From positions 50,931,363 through 50,995,362 of the forward strand of contig NC_031774.1 in the NCBI RefSeq assembly GCF_001522545.3: a stretch of DNA of 64,000 nucleotides, given 5' to 3'. The DNA comes from Parus major (lineage: Eukaryota > Chordata > Aves > Passeriformes > Paridae). Both the position numbers and the translations under genes were made by a program. Positions 1 to 11,160 of the stretch are shown here, one piece after another. A model generated the notes under the pieces. The model saw nothing but the letters and a program-made list of their open reading frames with translations. It was not told where the DNA came from and made no database searches. Every line of letters starts with the position of its first letter. The first letter of the stretch is position 1.

Positions 1-469
1 CTTCACTTGCATTAGAGCAATTTTGTTGTTTTTCCAATTCCAAAGCAGAACAATAATGACAGTAGCATCCAAAAGAGTTTCTTGTAATTGCCTGAATTGT
101 ACAACACCTTACCAGGATGTTAGTAAAATAGCCAAAGAATTTCACATTATAAAGCTGGGCATATCATCTGATATAGCAATTTTGAGGACATTTTCAGACT
201 AGTCAGAGTTTATAAGCTTTCCCAACTCTAGTTTAGCCAAAAGTCTTTCATGGACCATCTGGTTCTAATGAAACACAACCAGAATATTTGCTGTTTTTTT
301 CACTATGTAATATTAAATTAAAGCTTAAAACATCAGTAAAGCAAAATCCATTCTTTTTATATTATGTTTTTTAAATTAAACATTAAGGATTTTGGCTATG
401 TAAATGTGTTTATTTTAGTAAAACTGTACAGCATATACTATATGATACAGTCAGCAGAATCCTTAGTTC
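1..469. other. AT-rich non-coding DNA, nothing recognised
   Basis: I see no repeat family, splice-flanked open frame or RNA gene here. The sequence is AT-rich with short homopolymer runs. Confidence 0.6.
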
Positions 470-545
470 ACTTACTCCTGGTCCATAGCCCACTGAGGCA
501 AAAGGAAGTGTTTCCATTGACATCAATGGGCTCTAAATGAGGTTC
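470..545. repeat. Remnant of an ancient amniote interspersed repeat
   Basis: The stretch contains 'tccattgacatcaatgggct', a form of the near-palindromic core CCATTGACTTCAATGGG that recurs in old repeats of turtles, crocodiles and birds. It is preceded by 'actcctggtccatagccca', which also fits such elements. Similar degenerate cores occur at 2174-2216, 30524-30580 and 41803-41846. The family name is uncertain, and recognition is from memory of the consensus, not from a search. Confidence 0.4.
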
Positions 546-2173
546 CTGCTATGAGTGACACCACATCCTTACTCATCCCAAAACATGAATGAGGTTTCAG
601 TATTTCTCCTGAGAAAGGTTCAAATTATGCTTACAGTAGCTCTTCCTAAATTAAGTAATAAAAGGACCCAACTGTGCATCCTATACACATTTGGTAACCC
701 AACTGAAATTGAGAGAAATCAAAATATTAATGATGTCATGAGAGGTTTTACAGTGGAAAGGCATTGTGAACTACATAGTCTTTAGCAATGAAGTTGAACA
801 GCAATGGGGTTTTGAGAATCCCACCCTAAATGTGGCTCATCACTTCTGAGCTCATCCACAACAGGATACAATTCCCTGCATTTCACCATCAGTCTTAACA
901 GTTTGTTCTGCATGTGGAAACAAAGACCAAGATTTCAGATGTGTAGGAGAAAAGTCCATTTTTAACAAGAAAAGTGCCTAGCTACTGTAGATTCAAAGAG
1001 GTCAAATCAAGCTACCAAGGTCAACCAGCCACTGCCTGAAGAAGCTTCCACCTTCCACAACTCAGCTAAAGTCAATCAACATCAAATATAATTTCTTACT
1101 TATGAAACCAGTTTGTTTTGCTGTAGCAAGTGGCCATCATCTTTTTTCTGTATTTTGTTCTTTGCAGTTCCTATCGCTATAACCCTCATAGCAGAGATTC
1201 ATCCCTCTTGTAGGAAACCCAATAATAAATATCCCACACATTTCACAGAGGCTGACAAAGATGAAGATACTATCCAAAGGGGATATCACAGCCTGTTCTT
1301 CTTTATCCACTCCCTCAAATCCAATTCTGCTGATAAGGTAAACTTCATTTTGTTCCTTCTTTCTGCTTTTTTCTCCTTTCTTTTCGGTAGTTTCCATGTT
1401 ATTATTACAAAACAGTTAGAAGAGATAGTTCCAGCCCTGAATTCCTTACAAAGTCCCCTAAACAGGAGTTTTTCTGCATGAAGAAAGGGCTGAGAGAGGA
1501 CTGCATGAATTGGCCCATACGGAGTTACATGCTAACTGTTGTTATTGTTCTCAGAGAGTGCATTTAAGGTTTTGGGAACAAACAATAAAACGAACAGCTG
1601 AACAATTTTAATCATGGCCCAGTTCCTAGTAACAATTATTTTTAAGCTGTCTCACCATTAGCTAGACTCTGATTTTTTTTTTTCCCAAGGAAAAAATACA
1701 TTATGTAAAACTTAAAGAAATACTGGCTCTAAATGACAGAAAAAGTAAAAAACCAATTCATAAATGTAGCATGCTATGACCTGTGCTACTAGCCCAACAT
1801 TTGTGAATGAGTTACACATGATTTTTAAAATATTCCTTTCTCTATATATCTAATGTACAAGCCAGTCCTCTAGGAAAATATGCTTTCCTAGATAAATTGA
1901 AAGAGTGGTCTCTTAACTATAAGAATAGACAGAGAATATCAGATTTTGACCACAGAAATGTCTGAACAAAACTAGAATTCATGCTCATATGAAAGGCATA
2001 TTTCATGCATCCTGTATTTCAAAATGCTACAGCAGGGACACATCAAATCAGAGTAAGATGACAGCTCACACAAGCAAATGGGAACGGGAGAATAAGATGG
2101 CACAAAGATGTGAAGACATTTGGAGAGACTACTGACCAAGAATATCCTTTTAAGATCCCCTCTTCATTCATTC
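546..2173. other. Unique non-coding DNA
   Basis: No gene is supported. The longest open frame (1113-1481, plus, 122 codons) lies in T-rich DNA, is overlapped by an 86-codon frame on the other strand (1137-1397), and has no recognisable domain. Frames of this length are expected by chance in a window of this size and composition. Confidence 0.6.
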
Positions 2174-2216
2174 AAGGCCTGATTCAATTACTTCCACTGG
2201 AGTCAACAGGAAGACT
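2174..2216. repeat. Ancient amniote repeat remnant ('gcctgattc...ccactggagtcaa' core)
   Basis: 'ggcctgattcaattacttcc' followed by 'actggagtcaacaggaagac' resembles the common ancient motif in which 'gcctgattc' is followed by 'cattg-aagtcaatgg'. It sits 30 bases before the MIR-like fragment at 2247-2320, so the two may be parts of one old element. Confidence 0.4.
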
Positions 2217-2246
2217 TGTGGTCTTCAGTGTCTGTTATTGTGGCTT

Positions 2247-2320
2247 ATTACTTGTGTTACAGTAGCACACTGAATATTCAATTAAGCTCAAGCACTGTAA
2301 TACCAGGTGCTACACAAACA
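2247..2320 (+). repeat. MIR-like ancient SINE fragment
   Basis: 'attacttgtgttacagtagc' near the start and 'accaggtgctacacaaacag' at the end match the pattern of the ancient amniote MIR-like SINE (about 'ttgtattacagtagcacctag ... gtgctaggcgctgtacaaac'), with the middle diverged and shortened. No poly(A) or target-site duplication can be made out, as expected for something this old. The alternative is another old CR1- or L2-mobilised SINE. Confidence 0.5.
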
Positions 2321-2869
2321 GCCACAGTGGCATAATCCCTTTTTACCAGTACTTGCATCAAGCAAGACCTTGAATCATGTAGGGGAAAAATAAATACAGC
2401 AAAAAAAAAAAAAAAAACATGGGAAAGAATCCAAAGGGAGCCCAGGGGATTTAAACTGGATTACAAATAGAGTCAGTGGCAAAGCAAGGAAGACTGGTTG
2501 CCTGCCCTTCCTATTAACCCATTCTGCCTGTTGATGAATTTTGGGCCAAACCCACATCACACAATATGAATGATAATTGAGTGAATGTAGTAAAAAACCT
2601 ACCTGCTAAATAAAGTGAACTGCCACTGCATTTCTACTTCTGGAGATTTCATACACTGTAATAAAAATACTTTGTGTGCAGAAGGCAGGAATCACAAGTG
2701 CTCCATTTGCAACTTGTTTTTAATAAGAATTCTGCAGGAAAACGTCATTAACAGAAACAGAATCACTTCAGAGGTTACCCATTTCCCCCCACCCCACAGT
2801 ACAGCAGGCTCAGTTATAACCATGTCATTCCTAACAGCTGTTTGTCTCATCTATTGACGGATGCTCCAA
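2321..2869. other. Non-coding DNA with an A17 run
   Basis: A run of 17 A lies at 2401-2417. There is no adjacent processed pseudogene or SINE body that I can recognise. The rest is unannotated. Confidence 0.55.
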
Positions 2870-3870
2870 GCTAACAGTAAGCAATCTGTTCCAGCACTTC
2901 ACCTCCCTTGGTGTTAGAACTGTTTTCTTTACTTCTAATCAGAACCTTTCTTGTTACAGTTGATGTTATTAGCTCTTCCACTATGTCCTCTCTTCAGTCT
3001 TCTCTTCTTTGGGTTAATCAACACAAACACATTCAGATCTCTCCTTAAAATTATCCTGTCAACTGACATTCAGCTTCAGGCCCACTGTTACCTTAGTGCT
3101 TTTCGACAGCTTCTACTTCAGTTGTCCATTCTGCATTTACATGGTTTATTATCCCTGGCTAAGTGAAATAACTTCTACTTGTCTGTCAAACAATCTTTGA
3201 ATTTCATTTCTAAATGTATTTTTGAATTCTAATTATTTTATTTAGTGCATATAGAGTTAGTTCCAACTGCAAATTTTATAAGCCTGTTCAATACCATCAT
3301 AAAAGACACTACTTAAAATCTTGAATACTGGGAGACCTTAACAGATCCTCATTCAATACACTGAAGAACTACTAAAAAGCACTATTTAGATGCACTTAGT
3401 AAGCCTCTTTTGCACCCATTCCACAGCAGGTTAATTGAGAATATTTGCCTTGATTCTCATAAGAATGCTATATAAAGGAATATCAAAGATCTTACTAAAA
3501 TCTACACAGACTTGCTAATTCTTGTGTATCCAGGGTCTGCTTCTCTGTTGTGGATTGGCTTGACACAAACAACTGATACAATTTTCTACTGACTCTTCTT
3601 CATACATTGGGTGCTGTTTTCTGTGTATTCTATGTGTTTAAATTTAGCTTGTTTGCATTTTTTCAAGAATTTGGAGGGAAATTGTATTTATATTAATCAG
3701 TATGTTCTTTCTGACTTTTCTTTCCCCTCCTTTCTAAAGCTAATCACTACCTTTATCCTTTTTCTCACCTATCTTCAGTGAGCTATCAATTACTAATTAT
3801 TCTGAACCTCACTTTCTTTAAAAATCTCTAAAGGTGTTATATAAATTCCAGACAATCTGAAACCATTAAC
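2870..3870 (-). mobile_element. Ancient CR1 LINE fragment (3' part of ORF2), heavily decayed
   Basis: Read on the plus strand, this follows in order the reverse complement of an old CR1 3' half. It shows the 'ctgttccagcacttcacctc' block near 2890, the 'cctctcttcagtcttctctt' block at 2989-3008, 'tctacttgtctgtcaaacaa' near 3175, 'aactgcaaattttataagcc' near 3265-3285 and 'gatcttactaaaatctacac' near 3490. The last block reads on the minus strand as D-F-S-K-I-F-D, the decayed motif A of the reverse transcriptase (consensus D-F-S-K-A-F-D). Stops and indels occur throughout, so it is non-functional. Divergence is much higher than for the copies at 25 kb and 57 kb. Both boundaries are approximate; the upstream (right) end fades after about 3870. 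Confidence 0.75.
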
Positions 3871-4284
3871 TCAGTTAAATACCATGCAGTTAAAACCTGT
3901 AACTTAGTGGAAGTAACAGAGAAGGTTCATTTTGCAATTTCCTGAGTTTTTTAAGTGTTTGGTTTCGGAATTTTAATTGCCCCTTCAATAAAACCTTTCT
4001 CCCCTTTTTAAACAATTGGGGGAAATAGCTGGTTATTTTTAGCAGCATGTGTTATTTATTGCCTAGGAACAAAGCTGGATCATTCACATACAGATTTAGT
4101 CTTATGGCTATGAGGAATAAATATTCTGTTTGGATTCTCTGATGACTAAAAAAAAAAAATTATTTCACATCTTCCTTTCCCAAAAACAATTGCACTATGC
4201 AGAAATATCAGTGAAACACTGCAGCTGAACTAATGAAACTTATTCCACAGACCTATTTATCTGAGACACAAAATATTACCACAT
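3871..4284. other. AT-rich spacer between two CR1 fragments
   Basis: The left part may still be very decayed CR1. Nothing else is recognised. Confidence 0.5.
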
Positions 4285-4396
4285 AATCACAGAATCAATT
4301 AGGTTGGAAAAGACTTTGGAGTTCATCAAGTCCAACCTATGACCTATCAACACCTTATCAACTAAGCCATGGCACTAAGTGCCACATGCAGTCTTT
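4285..4396 (-). mobile_element. CR1 3' tail, passerine-like subfamily
   Basis: 'aatcacagaatcaattaggt' then 'tggaaaagactttggagttc' and 'atcaagtccaacctatgacc' are the reverse complement of a CR1 3' terminus, followed by the characteristic 'ccatggcactaagtgccaca'. Homology stops abruptly near 4396, so only about 110 bases of 3' end remain. The subfamily resembles CR1 tails frequent in songbirds. The element is non-coding here. Confidence 0.85.
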
Positions 4397-5999
4397 AAGC
4401 ATCAATGCTTTCAGATGGCAAATAAAAATCTTCAGAGACAGTTCAGAGGGGTTTTTTACACAGTGAGGCATCATTGCCTTCAGCCAGAGCCAGGTCAGAG
4501 TCAAAAATTGCAATGTTCCCCATCTACTTCCTTTCTTCTCAGGCAAATACAAAGCCAAGGTTAACCTAAGTATACTCTTAAGCAAATGAAAGTGTTGTTT
4601 ACACTGTTGCATACAGTCTTGACACCAGCTCACTACTAAATTCCATGACCGTGCAATTATGAGAGTCCAACCTACCTTGGCAACATAATCCACACTTTGA
4701 AAGTGGAAAAGGAATCAGCAGAAATAGTCATAATCATCATCAACCTCATCTAATACTCAGTTAGCTCCCTGTCCATCCTACATTCAATGTGGAGAGAGTA
4801 ACAAGCCATTTATTTCTCTGTGACTCTATATTTCAAAGAATTTAAAAAACACAAAATAGTTCATTATGAAAATTTAAATCATTTTCACACTGCATAATAA
4901 GAATACTACATGGGAATATTTAGGTGGAATTGCCTGATTTATTTTATTCTTTTTCAACTGTTGATAAACATGTGTCTAATGTTTCCAACTTCTATGAATC
5001 TCCTGCCCATTAACCACAACTTTTCAATGCAAGGCCCAAACTACTTAATATCATCCCTGTAAGTAAAGTTGTTTTCAAAATAAGAGATTATGGAATAAAC
5101 TCTGGGCAGGAGGACAAACCTATAAACAATTCAGACAATTTATTACACAAAGATTGGTTGGAATATCAAACAAACTGCCAAAAGTTTTGCAGCCAGCAGT
5201 TAAAGTGGCTTGTGTACATTAATTCAAGAAAAAGTTGGATTATTCTTTGGAAAAGAAGGAAATACTACAGGGCAGCAGTCACTAGCTTCTTTTTTTTCTC
5301 TCCCTGTTTTTTTGTACAGCTGGGATTATGGTTAGACTTTTCCACATAATTAACAAATATACTACAATTAGCAAACTTTCTTTCATTTTCTGTAATCTGC
5401 AAGAAAGTTTCCCATGGTTTTACAAGGCTGACCAGTTGGTTCCTTTTGCAAGACTACATATCTCTACTTGCTGAAGTAAACATGTCTCTTTTTTTTGGCT
5501 TAAGAATGCCTAGCAGCACTTTAAAAAGAAATTTGAGCCTGAAAAAACAGATGAGAAAGACCAGATAAAGTAAAACATCTTAATGAGTAGATAATTCAAT
5601 AGATACCTGGAGAATAGAAAAATTGAAACAAAGAACATCTTCATTTGTTACATGTTCTGTCATGTTCCACCATTTTGTGGTCATCAGGACTTATTACACA
5701 GCAGGAAAAACAATTAGGTACAGGATAAATAGTTCAGGGGAAAGTAAACAACATGAAAAGTCAAATGCAAATTCATTCTTCATCAGACTTTTATGTCATA
5801 ATAAAACTGATAAAAATTGTTTTTGTTGGAGAAGTGATTGCAAACTTTTCCAGAAAATTAAAACACTAAGATAGATAATCACCAACCAAGGAAAGCAGAA
5901 AAAGAAAAAAAGAAAGATTTCATGGAGATTCAAACTTTTCATTGGGAAAGAGAAAAATAAGAAGCCTTGAAGATTCCTGGTAACAGTAAAGTCCCATCA
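4397..5999. other. Unique non-coding DNA
   Basis: No gene or clear repeat. The 111-codon minus-strand frame 4358-4693 starts beyond the CR1 tail and runs into it, and it has no domain. An A/G-rich patch lies near 5890-5920. Confidence 0.55.
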
Positions 6000-6720
6000 T
6001 TCAATCAAGCTGTCCTCCTGGTGCCACAAACAGAAGGAATAAATACAGAAGAAGTGGTCAGAGTCCTGGAGATTGGGTGACTTGACAGCAGTGACCATGA
6101 GATGTTGGAATTCAGGATCCTGAGGAGACGGAATCAGGCAAGAAGCAGAATCACAACATTAGACTTCAGAAGAGCAGATTTGGCCTGATTAAAAACCAGT
6201 TCAGGAAGAATCCTGTGGCAGAGTCCTGGAGCAAACAGAGGTCTGTGGCAGAGGATTAATTTTCAAAGATGATCTCATCTGTGTTCCAAAACTGTCTATC
6301 CCCATGTGCAGGAACTCAAGCAAAGGTGGCAGGAAGCCTGAATGAAAAGGGTGCTCCTGAAAAAACTCATACACAAAGAGAAAGTGTACAAGATGTAGAA
6401 AGAGAGGTAGGTGGACCTAGGAAGAATGCAAAGGCAGTGTTTAATCACACAGAAATTGGATTAGGAAAACCAAAGCAGCTGAAGGATGGGAAGGGAAACA
6501 AGAAAAGCCTCTACAAGTACAGCGGCAGCAAAAGAAAACCAATAAATGTAATTTATTTTGATTTTGGAAGGGCTTTTGACACTACCTCCGATACCATTCT
6601 TACAGAAAATTAGTAATTAAAGTTAAATAAGTGGAGAGGAAGGTAGACTGACAACTAGCTGAATGGCTCAAAGGGCTGCAGTCAGCGCTAGGAATTCCAG
6701 GTGAAGAAAACAGATTCATT
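6000..6720 (+). mobile_element. CR1 LINE ORF2 fragment: endonuclease end, linker and start of RT
   Basis: The left end fits the CR1 endonuclease C-terminus. 'gctgtcctcctggtgccaca' near 6010 is a decayed 'L-L-D-L-V-L-T-N' region, and 'gacagcagtgaccatgagat' near 6084-6103 encodes the S-D-H-E-M motif, followed by the F-R-I-L and arginine-rich segment. In the 114-codon open frame at 6269-6613, the segment K-G-N-K-K-S-L-Y-K-Y-S-G-S-K-R-K matches the CR1 linker, and Y-F-D-F-G-R-A-F-D-T-T-S is RT motif A (consensus Y-L-D-F-S-K-A-F-D-T-V-S). 'agctgaatggctcaaagggc' near 6656 matches the following RT block. Frameshifts and internal deletions make it inactive. The 3' end of the element is missing. Confidence 0.8.
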
Positions 6721-9700
6721 GTTACTACACCCACACTAATTAGTAAATAAGCCAGAATGAGAACAGAACTATATCTGTCATGTATCTATGATGTGACATC
6801 ATCAGATGACGTTCTACATGCCGAAGGCAAAATCTATCAGGTTTAAATTAAGTTACAGAGTAGATTTACTAGAAAGCTTTTGTTTTCTTGATTCAAGCAT
6901 TTATCATAATTTTAGACTAACAGCTAGAGTTCATCTTTTGTAATTATAAATTATGGTTGGATGAAACTTGTTTGGGCCTGCCCTTTATTTCATTCTTAGT
7001 TGCATTCCCTTAGTCTTTGAGGAACAAGTAGTGAAATTAGGAAGTCCTCTTACAAAATGGTTTACAAGAAAGCAGGGTTATTTCTGCAAACAATGGAAAA
7101 GTCCAGTTGTTGAATATCTATTCCCAAGAGGGGAAAATAAAATGAGGTTATTTGGGAAAAAAAAAAATCATGGGAAAAGATCTTCACAGTGATGGAGATG
7201 TCAGAGATGCTGTGATCTACCTTGGCATGAGGTAAAAAATTACACACTGAAGCTTCAGAGAGTAAAAGATTCACAGTTGCACACTCAGGATGTTACTAGA
7301 AACAAAGCTGTAGAGTAAAATAAAGATCAAATACTAAATTATGGACAAAGGTCATGGAGAAAGGCAACACTTCTAAAAAAGAAAGCCTGAAATAGTATCT
7401 GTAAGCAATGCTAGTGACAAGGAAGAAAGGGAGGAGAATTGCGCCTGTGCATGTTTATTATTGCCAAATAGGCTGAAGAAAAAATCAACATCACTTCTAT
7501 GGTATTTTCTTTCACTGGACCTAAAGGACAGCAGCAGCAGAATCTGCTGTTTGTGTTAAAGTGTCAGGAGGAGAAAGATCAAAGACATGGAAACATCTGC
7601 TTCTAGAAGCCACTTGAAAAATAATTATGCAATAGCCTGTGAAAAACATCTGTTGAAAATGCTGCTGTCCACCCATCAAATAGAAGAAAGACACTTCAAG
7701 AAAATATAAGAGAGACCGGAAGAAGATCAGGGCTCACTTTTCTCTTGAAACATCCATTACCCCAAATCTAAACTGAGACCCAAAGGCAAGTTTAGCAAAA
7801 GAAAAACACGACAGAAGCAAGCATCATGATAGACCACTGCCGAACAGATGGTACAACCTGTTATTACATAATCAATACAAACAGAGCCAGAAATCATGCT
7901 TGTACTCTTTCTGAAGACAAACAAATTGCTTCCTGGGAATTTTCAGCCCTCCCATTCACAGAACCTAAAGCCTTGCATTTAGTTATGGAGTTCTCTGCTC
8001 CACAAGAGCAAGCCTATTCCAGCTCAGAGCCTCCCTGCCAATCACTCAGAGGAACCTGAGTTCACATCACACTCTGTCTCCACTCATTATATGTGATTGA
8101 TTTAACATCCAAATCTTTCAGGAGGACTACTGAGCCCAATACAGCATTGTGTTGACCTGATTCCACCTGGATTGTAAAAAATACTCTCTCCTTACCACTT
8201 TGATGTGCTGTACACACTCAACAGCTCATTCAGTACTGGAATACATGTCCTGACACAGGGAAATTTATCTAAACCATTTTAATCAGCAATTAAGATAGAC
8301 AGTGCATGTGTGCTGTTATCAGGTTCCTGCTGATTAGCAGAAACTGGCTGAACAACAAGGTTTAACACTCTTCTACCCTGTGCCTGCTTTAGCCAAAGTA
8401 AAGGAGGAGTTCACATTTTAGTTCTTTAAAAAGCCAAAAAAGCAACAACTGACACCTTCCAATTTCTGCATCAAATAATCAGCATAGCTAACTTCACCTA
8501 CATATCAAATGGCATATTGGTGAGATTCTACATTGCATATGACAGAAAGAGGCTGGGTATGAGACCCTTGGCTCTCTTGAATCCTCAAGTTCGTGCTTAA
8601 ACTCAGTTGCGTAAGAAATTCTGCCCTTCCTACCAAAAGAAATTCCCCTTGGGCCTCAGAATAGACCCCTCAAATAAACTGATGTGTTGCTGCATTTGCC
8701 TCACAAGTGCATCTTTTGTCAGTTTGAAGCAAACCACTTGCTACAGATACATTATGGTACCTAGTATGCTCTAAGATCCTCAGGGGTAAGGAACAAGACA
8801 CAGTAATGTAAAATATTATTTTTATACCAGTAAAATAATGACTTCAAAATATAGCCACCTTGCTGCTTATCTGTCAGAAGAAAATGGAACAAAGGGAGGA
8901 GGTGTGGTTTTTAAAATGCCCAAAATAACTTTAAAGCAGATATTTAATCCATAGTAATTCACAGGAATTGTATTCTCAAAACAATGGTTTGTAAGAAGCA
9001 TCACTGCAATGTTTACTGTGCTTATTTTCATAAATAATTTTTATGAAAAGTTTTAGGCTCTGTTACTCCCAGTTCTTTTCTGATCTATCACCAGTCCTAA
9101 ATGCAGATGGTTTAATGATTATCTTGTTTTCTCTAATTTTTTTTAAAGGAACATTTAATGAACCCAAAATTCAACCCCAATATTCAGAGTCTGGCAAAAA
9201 ACATCCATGGTTTTCTGCCTAAAAGCAGATTTACAGATGAGGAGTAAAATGCTCTGACAGATTTAGGTATTTGTCAAGGAGTGGGAGGGCAGGTGGGAGA
9301 AAGCTATGAGTATGTGCTGCTGTCCTCAAGTGTTTCCTTGAAATCCACAGACTCACAGCAGTGTTCAAAAACAAGATCAGTGTCGATCTTAAACATTCTC
9401 TTACTTATAGAAGACCTCTCTTCTAATTCCCATGGAAGAATACATGTTTTGGAGATCTGGGAAGGAAATTTATGAAAGTAAAGTTGTCCTGTTCCCTAGG
9501 TTAACATGACAGAGAAAGAGCTCTGCCTATCACTTCACTTTAAATCAACTGGAAAAGAGAAAAGATATTGCCTTTTGAATATTTTGCTCAATTAAGCAAT
9601 GTAAATTTGGCTCAGTTAAAGCATCTTCAAGCTCCTCTCTCCTGCAGCTGGAATGCAATGAATTGAAGAGCAACTTAAATGTTTTAAGAGAGCAAGATAC

Positions 9701-11160
9701 ATTCTGGTTTTGTGCTCCAAAGTACATGGAAGTCTATATTATGGAATGAGATTCCAGGATGAGAGCAGGTTTGCCTGTGGCATTTGGGAAGAGTAGCAAT
9801 TGGCTTCATTCTAGAATTTCCACATCTAAGCTAACATAGGTCAAGTGTGTCAGACCAATTTCCGTGTCAGTAGACCAGCATATGCACATAAATGTGGTAT
9901 GGTTGCTCCTTGACTGTAAATGATCTAGTAACAGTTCATTACAATGCTGCCACTGACTTCTAGTGCCAGTTAATTTAACAGTCAGTGTAATTTATTCAAA
10001 ACCTTGGGTACAATGTAATCTGTATTAAAAGCAGAAATTGCCATCTAGTGACAATTTCAAGTTGCCTAGGATGGCTGGGGGAGTGATAACTATGCTTACT
10101 AATACATTTCTGGGTTTTTTTAAGAATAACTAGAAAAGGAAATTCCAGCATCTTGACAGATGTGAGGACTGACCTACACCAAGCTAATTTGGATTACAGT
10201 AGAGTATGAATTTAAATGCAAATCTTCCTGATTAACCCCTGAGATAGCAACTTCTGATATTATTTGTCTTGCACAGACTTGCCTGAGAATTTGTGCAAAA
10301 AATTAATCTGAGGCAATTTATCAGAAGGAGCCTCTGTGGAGTAATTTCCTAAAACAAAATCCCTGTGACTTCTTCTTCAAATTATGATAGTTTGTGCATT
10401 CAAGTCCTTTTCTACACCTGACAGGGCTGTCACCAAGACTGGGTGCTCAGCTCCACTGGACTCTGCTCTCCAGCTCTACTAGCGAAGAAGCAAAACTGTG
10501 ATGGAGGCTCATCTGTTCAGAGGGTCACACTCACATTTTCACCCAGCAGTTCACAGACAAACTTCATGCACATGGCCTAACACAATTCCTAGAGGACACT
10601 CAAGTGAAAGAATAACCACTTTCTCACATATGAATGAGATGTAACCAACACATCAGTGAGATAAACTGTGTAATTCCAAACATATTGGCAGGGATTTCTC
10701 CCATCCAGCAAATGGACTTTGCCCCACGCCATAGACCACCACAAGCAGGGAAAACCCTGGCAAATCTTGGCCTCTTGGGAAGAAACAGATTTAATCTGAT
10801 CTTCAGATATTTGTGTGAGAAAAATAGAATGTATAAAGCTGCTCACACTTGAACCACTTGTATCATGTTCCAAAAGCAACATCTGATAGTTAAACGTACT
10901 TGGAACACATGAAATCAGACAGGTTTGATTTCTGTCAGCTGCCTTATGAATCCTCTAATCTTACCACTTGCTCATCTTAAAAAATTATTTTTAAATATCT
11001 ATGCTCATCAAAAAAATTATTTTAAGTTAATCAGCCTTCAATTAATATTATGCCCATTTCCACTTAGAAATCTTGTAGGATTTTCCATCTTATTCAGGTA
11101 TGCTCCAAACCATCCACTTTACAGCAGAAGGAAATACCTTATCAGCTAAAGAACAATGAT
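6721..11160. other. Unique non-coding DNA
   Basis: I found no repeat family, conserved protein or RNA gene. Open frames are all under 100 codons and lack recognisable domains. The one small site of interest is a CTCF-core-like match at 10040-10051. Confidence 0.55.
10040..10051 (-). promoter_or_regulatory. Possible CTCF core motif
   Basis: The minus strand reads TCACTAGATGGC, matching 11 of 12 positions of the CTCF core consensus CCASYAGRKGGC. Chance matches at this stringency occur at a modest rate, so occupancy is not implied. Confidence 0.25.

Noticed and set aside
1113..1481. 122-codon plus-strand ORF as a small membrane protein gene
   Set aside because: Hydrophobicity follows from T-rich DNA, an overlapping minus-strand frame is also open, and a frame of this size is expected by chance here.
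2401..2417. A17 run as the tail of a processed pseudogene
   Set aside because: No cDNA-like body or target-site duplication is visible on either side.
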